A stretch of DNA of 64,000 nucleotides, taken from CBDDKZ01 sp965230415 (GTDB lineage Bacteria > Bacteroidota > Bacteroidia > Cytophagales > JAAEPT01). Position numbers and translations under genes: made by a program. The stretch's first letter is position 1; each line of letters starts with the position of its first letter. Below are positions 34,594-42,895 of the stretch, in pieces. The notes below the pieces were generated by a model, which saw nothing but the letters and a program-made list of their open reading frames with translations, made no database searches and was not told the DNA's origin. Location of the stretch: the NCBI GenBank assembly GCA_965230415.1, contig CBDDKZ010000005.1:1488001-1552000 (forward strand), written 5' to 3'.

Positions 34594-36777
34594 TTATTTC
34601 AATTTAATTACAAGTTCCTGGGCTTTATTGAGCCCTAATTCTTCGCTTCGCTTACCCGGCAAACTACCACCAATACTAATTTTAAACTGACCTTTTTCTA
34701 ATACTGTCTGGCCTTTACTATTGACAAAAGTAAGATCATCAGAACTCAGCTTGAAACGTAATACCTTTTCCTGATTAGGACCGAGTTTGATTCTCTTAAC
34801 ACGCTTTAAGTCAAAAATCGGTACTAATTCTGATGATTCGAGATTACTAACATACAGTTGAGCCACTTCTTCGGCGGCTATCCCACTCGTATTAGTTATA
34901 GTACAAGTAATTTCCACTTCCTCTCCCTTTTTCCAGGATGTTTTAGAGGCCTTAATGAAGTTATACTGAAAATTAGCATAGCTCAAGCCAAAACCAAAGG
35001 GGTACTGTGGCTCTGCTTCCATGTATTTGTAAGTTCGTCCTTTCATATTATAATCATCGTAAGGAGGCAGCTGGTCCAATGATTTAGGAAAAGTAAGAGG
35101 TAATTTACCCGATGGGCTCACATTTCCGAAAATAATGTCAGCAATGGCATGACCTCCTTCTTCACCAGGATACCAGGCAAACAAAATGGCATCTGCAATT
35201 CCTTCTACATCCTGCAGATTCATCGGGCAGCCACCTGTTACCACAGCAATGATTGGTTTTTTGGTTTCACTGCGCAATTTTTTCAAAAAAGTAATTTGAT
35301 TGGCGGGAATATCATAGTCCAGACGATCGCCAAAATGTGGCGAAGAAATAGACTCCCCTTCTTCTCCTTCAATAGTACCATCAAGGCCCATTACCACGAT
35401 ACAGACATCAAACATATCTGCAATAATAGTTGTCCAGTCTATAGGGTTAATATTATTGCGATCTATAGTAGTTCCCAGGCTGTATTCTATTGCACTTCCG
35501 GGACTCACACGGTCTGTAATTCCTTCTAATACTGTAACCATATTAGGGTTCGTTCCATAGTAGTTACCCATTAATATTTGCATTGAAGCAGCATTTGGAC
35601 CAAGTACGAAGTATTTACTCAAATCATTTTTCAATGGTAATACTCCGTTATTTTTTAGCAATACAGCAGATTTCGTAGCTACCTCGTAGGCCAGGGCACG
35701 GTGTTTTTCACTATCAACAACCTCATAACCTATTTTCGAATAGGGGTTTAAATCTTCAGGGTCAAATAGTCCCAGGCGAAAACGCGTGCGGAGCAGTATG
35801 GCTAGTTTTTCATCTACTACTTTTTCGCTGACTAAACCATCCTTTACAGCTTGTGCAAGAACCTCATAGGTATCTCCGCAATTGAGACTCACGCCGCTTT
35901 TAACCGCCAGCGCTGCTGCTTCCTTTTTATTTTTGCTAGCGCCATGTCCGGGCGTATTATAAAAATCTTTTATGGCCCAACAGTCACTTAATACATGTCC
36001 TTTGAATTGCCATTCTTTTAATAACACTTCTTCCAACAAATATTTATGCGCACAGCATGGCTCACCATTTGTTTTGTTATATGCGCACATTATAGACTCT
36101 ACTCCGGCATCTACGAGGGCTTTAAAAGCGGGCAGGTAGGTTTCATTCATGTCTTTCGGAGATGCTACGGCATCGAACTCATGGCGCAATTTTTCAGGAC
36201 CACTGTGCACTGCAAAATGTTTGGCGCAAGCAGCAGTTTTCAGGTATTTAGGATGATCTCCCTGCAATCCTCTCACAAAAGCGGTACCTAATAGGCTCGT
36301 TAAATAGGGATCTTCGCCGTAAGTCTCTTGTCCGCGTCCCCAACGCGGATCTCTGAATATATTGACATTGGGTGTCCAGAATGTCAGACCTGAATAACGT
36401 CCGTAATTTTGGATCTTCTGTGCTTCATTAAATTTAGCGCGTGCTTCGTCTGAAATAGCGGTGGCTACTCGCAAAGCCAAATCACTATCGAAGGTGGCTC
36501 CCAAGCCAATTGCCTGAGGAAAAATGGTTGCTTTACCTGCACGGCCAACTCCATGAAGCGCCTCGTTCCACCACTCATATTCTGGTATTCCCAACCTGGG
36601 GATGGCAGGAGTATTCATAAGCATTTGTGCGGCCTTTTCTTCCAGTGTAAGTCGCGATATTAAGTCTGACACGCGCTCATCGATACTCAATTTACTGTTT
36701 TGAAATGGAAATTGTTGTGCCCATATAAATGAAGAGAGTAAGAAAAAGAATATTGATATAATTAAATGACGTTTCAT
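34594..36777 (-). CDS. glycoside hydrolase family 3 (beta-xylosidase/beta-glucosidase type)
   Basis: About 727 residues starting at MKRHLIISIFFFLL (36777); the Met at 36795 adds six residues. The signal peptide ends FIWAQ. The GH3 N-terminal TIM barrel has the KHFAVHSGP motif, the substrate motif RDPRWGRGQETYGEDP, and the nucleophile region HVLSDCWAI, whose Asp is the predicted nucleophile. The C-terminal sandwich domain and an FnIII-like domain (GEEVEITCTITN) follow. The CAYNKTNGEPCC and SDCWAI signatures resemble the plant/Prevotella beta-xylosidase branch more than BglX, so hydrolysis of xylo- or gluco-oligosaccharides in the periplasm is likely. No SusCD pair is adjacent, so this is not an obvious polysaccharide-utilisation locus. 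Confidence 0.9.
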   Translation of the reverse strand: MKRHLIISIFFFLLSSFIWAQQFPFQNSKLSIDERVSDLISRLTLEEKAAQMLMNTPAIPRLGIPEYEWWNEALHGVGRAGKATIFPQAIGLGATFDSDLALRVATAISDEARAKFNEAQKIQNYGRYSGLTFWTPNVNIFRDPRWGRGQETYGEDPYLTSLLGTAFVRGLQGDHPKYLKTAACAKHFAVHSGPEKLRHEFDAVASPKDMNETYLPAFKALVDAGVESIMCAYNKTNGEPCCAHKYLLEEVLLKEWQFKGHVLSDCWAIKDFYNTPGHGASKNKKEAAALAVKSGVSLNCGDTYEVLAQAVKDGLVSEKVVDEKLAILLRTRFRLGLFDPEDLNPYSKIGYEVVDSEKHRALAYEVATKSAVLLKNNGVLPLKNDLSKYFVLGPNAASMQILMGNYYGTNPNMVTVLEGITDRVSPGSAIEYSLGTTIDRNNINPIDWTTIIADMFDVCIVVMGLDGTIEGEEGESISSPHFGDRLDYDIPANQITFLKKLRSETKKPIIAVVTGGCPMNLQDVEGIADAILFAWYPGEEGGHAIADIIFGNVSPSGKLPLTFPKSLDQLPPYDDYNMKGRTYKYMEAEPQYPFGFGLSYANFQYNFIKASKTSWKKGEEVEITCTITNTSGIAAEEVAQLYVSNLESSELVPIFDLKRVKRIKLGPNQEKVLRFKLSSDDLTFVNSKGQTVLEKGQFKISIGGSLPGKRSEELGLNKAQELVIKLK

Positions 36778-36877
36778 GTTGGTCTTATTATTCATAATAA
36801 AAAAGGACTATGTCTAAAAAAAGCGTTTTTAACATACTACACTACGTAATTTACATAAAAACGATATCTTAATAGTA

Positions 36878-37171
36878 CTAAACAGGCAATTCATTAAAAT
36901 CTAAACTACCCACCCCTTGTACCAATAAATAAGATAACTCCGATTCCTGTTCGTTAAAAATAGCATGGGGTCTCGGAGCTTTAATCTCAAAATAACTGCC
37001 CTGCTCAACAAGGTGCTCCTCTCTCGGATGCTCTAGAATTACGACAAGAGACTGATTTAGAGGGAATACGTAATCAGTAATTTCTTTGTGATAGTGCATG
37101 GTGCTCTGTTGACGAGACGCCAGTTTCATCATACGCACCTGCACATTAGCTGTCTGAATAATTTTTTTCAT
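36878..37171 (-). CDS. small cupin-like protein
   Basis: 97 residues from the Met at 37171 (MKKIIQTANVQVRMM); the frame extends to 37276, but those residues look unlike a protein start. MHYHKEITDYVFPL, GSYFEIKAPRPHAIFN and the strand-rich layout fit a single cupin domain with possible metal ligands HYHKE and H (PHAIFN). There is no signal peptide, so it is cytoplasmic. It is about 100 bp upstream of the GH3 gene in the same direction. Ligand unknown. Confidence 0.72.
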   Translation of the reverse strand: MKKIIQTANVQVRMMKLASRQQSTMHYHKEITDYVFPLNQSLVVILEHPREEHLVEQGSYFEIKAPRPHAIFNEQESELSYLLVQGVGSLDFNELPV

Positions 37172-37295
37172 GGCTGTAACTTTTCGTAAATGAAGTCGTC
37201 TTAATTCTGCTGCAAAAAAGCAAAATAATTTGAAGTTGTGTTGCTCACATATAAAACTCGAATAAACTGGCAACATAATTGCTTACGATTAAGAG

Positions 37296-37643
37296 ATGAA
37301 ACGACTAATCAAATCAATAATATTAGCATGTGTCATTGTGCTTGCATTACCAATACAGGCACATTGTAATCTATCACCTCGAGAGATCACCAATACTTTT
37401 GGCATGAAAGGGGATTTCAATGTATACCCTCAATCTGTCGAAAAATTCCTATACATAACAATGTCATCCAAAAGTGACGCTCCTATACACTTCGAATTAA
37501 TCGATATTACTGGTCAGGTTGTAGTGAGGACCTTGATTAATAACAATACAAAAATGAATCTGAGTCACCTTAAAAAAGGGATTTATCTATACAAAATTAT
37601 AGACGCTGGTCGATTGACCAGTGGGAAAATCATTAAAGAGTAG
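37296..37643 (+). CDS. small exported protein consisting mainly of a T9SS-sorting-like domain
   Basis: 115 residues: signal peptide 1-24 (LACVIVLALPIQAHC), then about 85 residues resembling a T9SS type A sorting domain. These are NVYPQSVEKFLYITMSS (PNP replaced by PQS), HFELIDITGQVVVRTLI, NLSHLKKGIYLYKII and GKIIKE. No cargo domain lies between signal and sorting-like domain, so it may be a remnant of a truncated exported protein or a genuine minimal cargo. It diverges from the cupin gene and ends before a bidirectional terminator. Confidence 0.7.
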   Translation: MKRLIKSIILACVIVLALPIQAHCNLSPREITNTFGMKGDFNVYPQSVEKFLYITMSSKSDAPIHFELIDITGQVVVRTLINNNTKMNLSHLKKGIYLYKIIDAGRLTSGKIIKE

Positions 37644-37658
37644 GCTATAATGTGAAAT

Positions 37659-37686
37659 GGAGGCACTCGCTGCTGGCAGTGCTTCC
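37659..37686. terminator. hairpin between convergent genes
   Basis: GGAGGCACT (37659) pairs with AGTGCTTCC (37678) with one G-T pair and a 10-nt loop. It lies between converging stops at 37643 and 37692. The T-run is poor, so strength is uncertain. Confidence 0.6.
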
Positions 37687-37691
37687 TTATT

Positions 37692-39482
37692 CTACTTGTC
37701 TACCCAAATCCCCATCAACTCCATTAACTTGCTTGCATTGAAACTTTTGCAGGGTCCATGCTTTATTTTGTAGTCAAATTTTATGTCATTCCCTGAAATT
37801 TCGCTTGTAAAACTATAATTACTTACCTGATTAGGCAGTTCAAGCGCCAACTCACTTAATTCCAGATCATGTGTGGACACTATACCGCTGGCTTTCATTT
37901 CAATTAATTGTTTTACAAGGCCTTTAGCTCCGTGGTGGCGATCATTGGAGTTGGTACCTTTCAGAATCTCATCCAAAAAGAAAAACACATTGTCATCTTC
38001 CTTGGCGAGCTCAATTAACTGCTTAATTCTTTTTAATTCGGCATAAAACGAGGAAGTACTTTCTTCCAAAGAATCTTTAAGCCTCATGCTCGTAAATACA
38101 TGAATTTCGCTCATTTTAAATTCATTGGCACAAACAGGAGCTCCAATATTCGCCAGGATACAATTAATTCCGATTGTTCGTTGAAAAGTACTTTTACCGG
38201 ACATATTTGAACCTGTCAGAATATGCACGACCCCTTTCCCTGTCAATTCGTAATCGTTACTTACACGTTCCGTTTTACTGATAAGCGGATGTCCGATCGA
38301 TTTTCCTGCTATTCCAAAATTTCCTTCTAGCTGTTGAGGGTAATGCCAATTGTCTTGAGCATAGGCTACAGCTGCAATGCTGCCCATTACTTCAAATGCA
38401 GCCAGGGCATCAAACCAATTTTTGACGTACAAATTTTGTTCCTGTTTCCATCGGTCAAGACGCATGCCCCACAACAAATCCCAATTGAATAAACCATTAG
38501 CTATTATCCCAAACAGTGCATTATTAGTGTAATCTATATAATTAAGTATATCAAAAAGTCGTTTTATTTCACCCGATGCGCCTAAAGAAGTATGTTTGAG
38601 CTTTGATTGGGAATCAACTAAAAAAGCACTCTTAAATGAGTTTTGTTCTATTAGGTTAAATAACTCCCTATAAGCTCTTAGCATTTTAATTTTAGAATTG
38701 CTATTCTGTTTGATTTCGAGCAAAAGGGCCATTTTCCTTCGAAATAGCATGCCATTGGCCAGCATCGCCAAGAGGACGGGCCACGAAGAAATATAGCTTA
38801 ATAAATACGCGACTATAAGTATTCCGGGAATAAATGCCAATATAATTGTTAATAGGCGTGAACCATCTGCAAGAAAGCCTTCCTCTCTTTTAATCCAGTT
38901 TACTAATTGAGAATGCGTCCCTTTTTCGTCATTAATCAAGCGACTTTTGGCTTCTAATTCCTGTCTCCAGTCCAATTGACGCTTCAATTCCTCCACTGAT
39001 TGCTGTCTGGCGCGTATAGTTTCAAAATCAGCATTTTCTTTCAGCCATGACACCAATTTCAATTCACCCAACTCCGTTCCGGTTCGGTTCACAAATTGAA
39101 AAAGCGAGTGCGAGCCAAACAAATCCAGGTCTCCACTGTAGGGATGTATTGGATCTTCATAGATGGCACCACTCTTAAAGTCTTTTAATCGCAACTCCAA
39201 TCGTTCAATTTCATTACCGTTAATAGTAATCAATTCATTATAATAATCGATTGTATAACGAACCCTATTGTGCCACTTGACAAGTAAACCAAAAGAAAAA
39301 ACCAGACTTATGGCAGAAAGTCCTGCCAAAAGATTTAAGTTTTGATTGATACCTAATATAATGGCTGCTGCAAAGAAAATGAAAATGGCCAAACGAACCA
39401 TTGCAATATAATTCCCCTTTTTCCTGGCTGATTTTAATAATACACTAAAATGTGCTATTCGCCCCTCAAAAACATCTTTCAT
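37692..39482 (-). CDS. membrane-associated MutS-family ATPase
   Basis: 596 residues. Two hydrophobic hairpins occur near residues 27-65 (IFIFFAAAIILGI) and 210-245 (LLTIILAFIPGILIVAYLL), which mismatch-repair MutS lacks. The C-terminal half is a MutS-like ATPase: Walker A GSNMSGKST, a following IGINCILANIGAPV, the Q-loop-like FTSMRLKDSLEESTSSF, Walker B FFFLDEILKGTNSNDR and the switch STHDLEL. There is no mismatch-recognition domain. Such proteins are common in Bacteroidota, but their function is unknown; membrane-linked DNA or conformational work is inferred. It is transcribed alone, with its stop next to a bidirectional terminator. Confidence 0.85.
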   Translation of the reverse strand: MKDVFEGRIAHFSVLLKSARKKGNYIAMVRLAIFIFFAAAIILGINQNLNLLAGLSAISLVFSFGLLVKWHNRVRYTIDYYNELITINGNEIERLELRLKDFKSGAIYEDPIHPYSGDLDLFGSHSLFQFVNRTGTELGELKLVSWLKENADFETIRARQQSVEELKRQLDWRQELEAKSRLINDEKGTHSQLVNWIKREEGFLADGSRLLTIILAFIPGILIVAYLLSYISSWPVLLAMLANGMLFRRKMALLLEIKQNSNSKIKMLRAYRELFNLIEQNSFKSAFLVDSQSKLKHTSLGASGEIKRLFDILNYIDYTNNALFGIIANGLFNWDLLWGMRLDRWKQEQNLYVKNWFDALAAFEVMGSIAAVAYAQDNWHYPQQLEGNFGIAGKSIGHPLISKTERVSNDYELTGKGVVHILTGSNMSGKSTFQRTIGINCILANIGAPVCANEFKMSEIHVFTSMRLKDSLEESTSSFYAELKRIKQLIELAKEDDNVFFFLDEILKGTNSNDRHHGAKGLVKQLIEMKASGIVSTHDLELSELALELPNQVSNYSFTSEISGNDIKFDYKIKHGPCKSFNASKLMELMGIWVDK

Positions 39483-39651
39483 ATCACTAAGTTAAAAAAG
39501 AAAGAAACTAGTCCGCCAACTTTAAAACCGAACTTTCCCGTCTACCTTATTTTTTCCTTTAATCTTTATTTTCTTTGATAATAGATTAAACGATATACGA
39601 GCACTTATATTTTAAGCATTTCATTTTTTACTACTAAGAAGGTTAACGTTA

Positions 39652-39663
39652 ACTTATATAAAA
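39652..39663. promoter_or_regulatory. 12-bp palindrome upstream of the T9SS cargo gene
   Basis: GTTAACGTTAAC is a perfect palindrome about 45 bp before the ATG at 39709. TATATTTA at about 39677 resembles the Bacteroidota -7 box TAnnTTTG. The 226-bp gap otherwise holds only AT-rich sequence. An operator role is inferred. Confidence 0.35.
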
Positions 39664-39708
39664 AACTATACTCCATATATTTAACTTTAACCTAAATTTT
39701 TTAGAATT

Positions 39709-40707
39709 ATGAAAAAGATTTTTATTTCATCAGTTTTTATGATGATTCTTTTAAACCTCTCTGTTGTCAGAGCCCAAACTTATACGCAGGATTATAGTAG
39801 CATGCCCGATACACTTTTGCATGTTGGTGCCTATGTTTCAGAATATGCGACGGGGATTCCGGTTATGACAACAAATAATGGTAACCTCGAAATAACATCT
39901 GATGAGGATTATCAAAGACCATTTACCTGGTGGATTGTTAAGTTTGATGAACCTTTGGACCTGAGCGGTAGCGATAATCCGGGGGCTTTGCTTCCAATTT
40001 TATCTGTTAAATTAAAAAGTACGGAAACCTGTTATGCACAGTTTACCTTGGTAAGCGAGCACCCTGACCCTATATATGGAAGATATGGTGCTAATACAGA
40101 TCTTTTAGTTGCGGAAGCTACTCCTGAAGACATGAAATTCAAATTTGAAGTTCCCGGAGATGGCGAATATCACGATTTCTCATACGATTTTAGTGGTCAA
40201 TTCTATGATTTGTTTGGTTCAATAGCGGGCTCAAGTCTTGGTGTAGTCGATTCAACAAAAATAATTGGATATAGAGTTTCAATTAACTTTGGTTTTGGAG
40301 AAGCCTGGCAACAGGAAGGAAGTTTATTAACTGGCGACGACTATTTCTATAACACCCCTTTTGGTGCCAATTTCGATGGAAGTGGTACTGGTGCTACTTT
40401 ATCCATTAAAGATTTGACCCTGGGTGAAGATGATGATTCAACTGTTGCTATTCTTGATAAAGCAGTTATCTATCCAAACCCTGTTTTCAATAAACTGAAG
40501 GTATTTTACAAATTGAATGCTACTGCCAACGTAAATGTTCAGGTTAGGGACTTGATGGGTAACCTCGTAGACACACAAGGAGGGTATTATCATCGTGGTT
40601 ATCATAAAGAAATTTTTGAATCTGCGGATTTAAACAGAGGATTCTACAATGTTTCCATTCTTGTTAACGGAGAGCCTGTAAAACAATTGAAGTTCTTTAA
40701 ACTTTAA
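39709..40707 (+). CDS. secreted protein with T9SS type A sorting domain
   Basis: 332 residues: signal peptide 1-22 (FMMILLNLSVVRAQ), a beta-rich domain (WWIVKFDEPLDLSG, YHDFSYDFSGQFYDLFG, IIGYRVSINFGFG) and a C-terminal sorting domain from about residue 252 (AVIYPNPVFNKLKVFYKLNA ... GFYNVSILVNGEPVKQLKFFKL). The middle domain resembles carbohydrate-binding jelly-rolls in composition, but I cannot assign a family. It is monocistronic, with a terminator directly behind the stop. Export through T9SS is well supported; function unknown. Confidence 0.82.
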   Translation: MKKIFISSVFMMILLNLSVVRAQTYTQDYSSMPDTLLHVGAYVSEYATGIPVMTTNNGNLEITSDEDYQRPFTWWIVKFDEPLDLSGSDNPGALLPILSVKLKSTETCYAQFTLVSEHPDPIYGRYGANTDLLVAEATPEDMKFKFEVPGDGEYHDFSYDFSGQFYDLFGSIAGSSLGVVDSTKIIGYRVSINFGFGEAWQQEGSLLTGDDYFYNTPFGANFDGSGTGATLSIKDLTLGEDDDSTVAILDKAVIYPNPVFNKLKVFYKLNATANVNVQVRDLMGNLVDTQGGYYHRGYHKEIFESADLNRGFYNVSILVNGEPVKQLKFFKL

Positions 40708-40719
40708 AAATGCGTAAAG

Positions 40720-40757
40720 AATCAGGTAAAGGAGGTTTTAGTTTCCTTTACCTGATT
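40720..40757. terminator. bidirectional terminator between a T9SS cargo gene and dnaJ
   Basis: AATCAGGTAAAGGA (40720-40733) pairs exactly with TCCTTTACCTGATT (40744-40757), a 14-bp stem with a 10-nt loop between converging genes. The T-tract is short (TTTATG) on the plus side and weak on the minus side. Confidence 0.8.
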
Positions 40758-40768
40758 TATGTTCTTGT

Positions 40769-41878
40769 CTAAAAGAATTCTCTTACTTTTTCGAAAAAGC
40801 CTTTCTCGGATTTCCCGGGATTCGGGTTAAAATTCGGACTTTCTCTCAGCTTTTCGAGTAGCTTGCGCTCATCACTCGATAATTGCTTCGGCGTCCATAC
40901 GTTTACATGAATCAACTGATCGCCTGTTCCATAACCCTGAATATCTTTAATTCCCTTGCCTCTCAAGCGTAATATTTTACCACTTTGAGTACCTGGTTCT
41001 ATTTTGATCTTCGCTTTTCCGGAAATTGTAGGTACTTCAACACTTGTACCCATAGCAGCATCTACAAAGCTAATGTACAGATCGTAAACAACGTTATTGC
41101 CTTCGCGCTTCAGGGTTTCGTTTTCAATCTCTTCTATCAATATCAACAAATCTCCCGAAGGGCCTCCCATAGGGCCGGCATTACCTTTACCTCTCATGGA
41201 AAGTTGCATGCCATCTTCAACACCACCGGGAATTTGTATAGTAATTATTTCTTCCTTCCTTACCAGGCCGTTGGCATCGGCATCGGCGGGTTTCTGATCT
41301 ATTATTTTACCAGCTCCCGAACATGCGGGACAGGCAGACTCTGAAACCATCTGGCCGAGCATGGTATTTACGGCTCTTCTTACACGCCCCGAACCACCAC
41401 AAGTGCTACATGTCTTGTAGGTAACACCGTCTGCGGGTACCAGTTTATTTACCTTGATTTTCTTTTCTACACCATTGGCTAACTCTTCCAGGGTTAATTT
41501 CACTTTAATGCGTAAGTTAGAACCCTGAACGCCCTCCTGACGTCTTCTTCCACCACCGAAAAAGCTTTCAAATCCACCGCCAAAGATATCGCCAAAATTA
41601 GAGAATATGTCATCCATATTCATGCCACCGGCTCCACCACCAAATCCGGCTCCGCCCATGCCTGCATGACCAAATTGATCGTAGCGCTGTTTTTTCTCCG
41701 GATTGCTCAAAACTTCGTAGGCCTCAGCAGCCTCTTTAAATTTCTCTTCAGCCTCCGTATTATCCGGGTTTTTATCGGGATGATATTTAATAGCTACCTT
41801 TCGGTATGCCTTTTTTATCTCTTCCGGAGTAGCAGATTTGCTCACACCCAGAATTTCATAGAAATCTCTTTTTGCCAT
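40769..41878 (-). CDS. dnaJ: chaperone protein DnaJ with a single zinc centre
   Basis: 369 residues. The J domain has HPD at residues 33-35, a Gly/Phe-rich linker lies at about 73-110, and the two C-terminal substrate-binding beta domains are complete (PADGV...IQIPGGVEDGMQLSMRGKGN). The zinc domain is reduced. Only two CxxCxGxG motifs are present, CSTCGGSG at 157 and CPACSGAG at 183, where DnaJ normally has four. The first and fourth motifs are replaced by Cys-free sequence (VNKLVPADGV, DQKPADADANG). This leaves one zinc site built from the middle pair. It is 1 bp downstream of grpE, so DnaJ and GrpE for the main DnaK cycle are co-expressed; dnaK is not in the window. Confidence 0.95.
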   Translation of the reverse strand: MAKRDFYEILGVSKSATPEEIKKAYRKVAIKYHPDKNPDNTEAEEKFKEAAEAYEVLSNPEKKQRYDQFGHAGMGGAGFGGGAGGMNMDDIFSNFGDIFGGGFESFFGGGRRRQEGVQGSNLRIKVKLTLEELANGVEKKIKVNKLVPADGVTYKTCSTCGGSGRVRRAVNTMLGQMVSESACPACSGAGKIIDQKPADADANGLVRKEEIITIQIPGGVEDGMQLSMRGKGNAGPMGGPSGDLLILIEEIENETLKREGNNVVYDLYISFVDAAMGTSVEVPTISGKAKIKIEPGTQSGKILRLRGKGIKDIQGYGTGDQLIHVNVWTPKQLSSDERKLLEKLRESPNFNPNPGKSEKGFFEKVREFF

Positions 41879-41879
41879 C

Positions 41880-42446
41880 TTATGCTCCGATTACAACTTT
41901 AGAAAATCGAATTACTTTTTCACCCAGGTAATATCCCTTTTCAACTTCATCAATTACTTTTCCTTTCATATCTTCATCTGGCGCCGGAATCTGGGTTAGC
42001 GCTTCATGCAAGTCGGGGTCAAATACGGTACCAACAGCGTTAATAGGTTTCAAACCCTTTTGCTCCAACGTTTTTACCATTTTCTGATATATCAAATCAA
42101 AGCCTTCTTTCACCCCACCAATATTCTCAGTTTCCTGCATCGACTTCTCTGCACGCTCAAAATCGTCAATGACAGGAAGTAAATCCAGGATTAATTTTTC
42201 ATTTGCGGTAACTTGGAATTCAAGTTTTTCTTTGGCTGTTCTGCGTCTGAAGTTTTCAAACTCGGAGTATAGTCGCAAATATTTGTCTTTATACTGATCT
42301 AACTCTGTTTCTGTTTTAACTTTGTCCTGTTTATCAGCTACTTCCTGTTCTGCTTCAGTGTTCGAAGTCTCTTTCTCTTGTCCTTCCGGCTGTTTCACTT
42401 CTTCGTTCTGTTCCTTTGCTTCTTGTTCTGCTGCTTCCTTAGCCAT
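41880..42446 (-). CDS. grpE: nucleotide exchange factor GrpE
   Basis: 188 residues. The acidic, Glu/Gln-rich N-terminus (1-65) is followed by a long coiled coil (YKDKYLRLYSEFENFRRRTAKEK) and the C-terminal beta domain with IDEVEKGYYLGEKVIRFSKVVIG. GrpE releases ADP from DnaK. It precedes dnaJ by 1 bp, and the unit is read from a sigma54-like promoter about 46 bp upstream of the start codon. Confidence 0.95.
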   Translation of the reverse strand: MAKEAAEQEAKEQNEEVKQPEGQEKETSNTEAEQEVADKQDKVKTETELDQYKDKYLRLYSEFENFRRRTAKEKLEFQVTANEKLILDLLPVIDDFERAEKSMQETENIGGVKEGFDLIYQKMVKTLEQKGLKPINAVGTVFDPDLHEALTQIPAPDEDMKGKVIDEVEKGYYLGEKVIRFSKVVIGA

Positions 42447-42491
42447 AATTTATTCATTAATTGTGACTACAAATGTACAAATAATATGCCA

Positions 42492-42509
42492 ATGCCAACT
42501 TTGTGCCAA
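42492..42509 (-). promoter_or_regulatory. sigma54-type (-24/-12) promoter for grpE-dnaJ
   Basis: On the minus strand the sequence TTGGCACAAAGTTGGCAT has GG and GC separated by exactly 10 nt, as in the sigma54 consensus TGGCAC-N5-TTGC; the -12 element reads TTGGC rather than TTTGC. The predicted start would lie near 42480, leaving an about 35-nt leader to the grpE ATG at 42446. A second partly overlapping TTGGCATA copy sits just downstream. Confidence 0.5.
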
Positions 42510-42895
42510 TGTGTCAGTTGGCTGTCAGTGTTTTGTTCCTACTCAAAGCAAGCATCGAAAAAGACATTCTTAATCTCACAGCTAATCTAAGCAAATTGCT
42601 TTTAAATGCACTAAGACAAAAAATATCAAAATAGGTGTTTAACCTAACTTCCCGTTTTCGACGAAAATACGAAACCTTTCACAGGTGATAAAACTCATTT
42701 AATTTGTAGTTTCTTTCATTTCGTAGTGTTGATCCGACACTTAAATTTGACGCATTAGGTAAAGTTCTTACATTCCGGGGCAATTCCCAATACATACATT
42801 ATCAATTAATTACCGTAAAAAAAGAAGAAAGTATTCATTTTGAACCGATGCAATACCAACCATTTGTTTAATCGACTAGATAAACCTGAATTATT
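42510..42895. other. gene-free divergent region between grpE and the protein at 42896
   Basis: AT-rich. It contains TGTCAGTTGGCTGTCAG near 42513, an imperfect TGACA direct repeat on the minus strand upstream of the grpE promoter, which could be an activator site. A lone ACCTTTCACAGGT palindrome (ACCT-N5-AGGT) lies at 42674, and AGTGTTGATCCGACACT forms a hairpin near 42725. No ORF of convincing character. Confidence 0.4.

Noticed and set aside
34594..36777. A polysaccharide-utilisation locus around the GH3 enzyme
   Set aside because: No SusC/SusD pair, no sensor and no further glycosidase is nearby.
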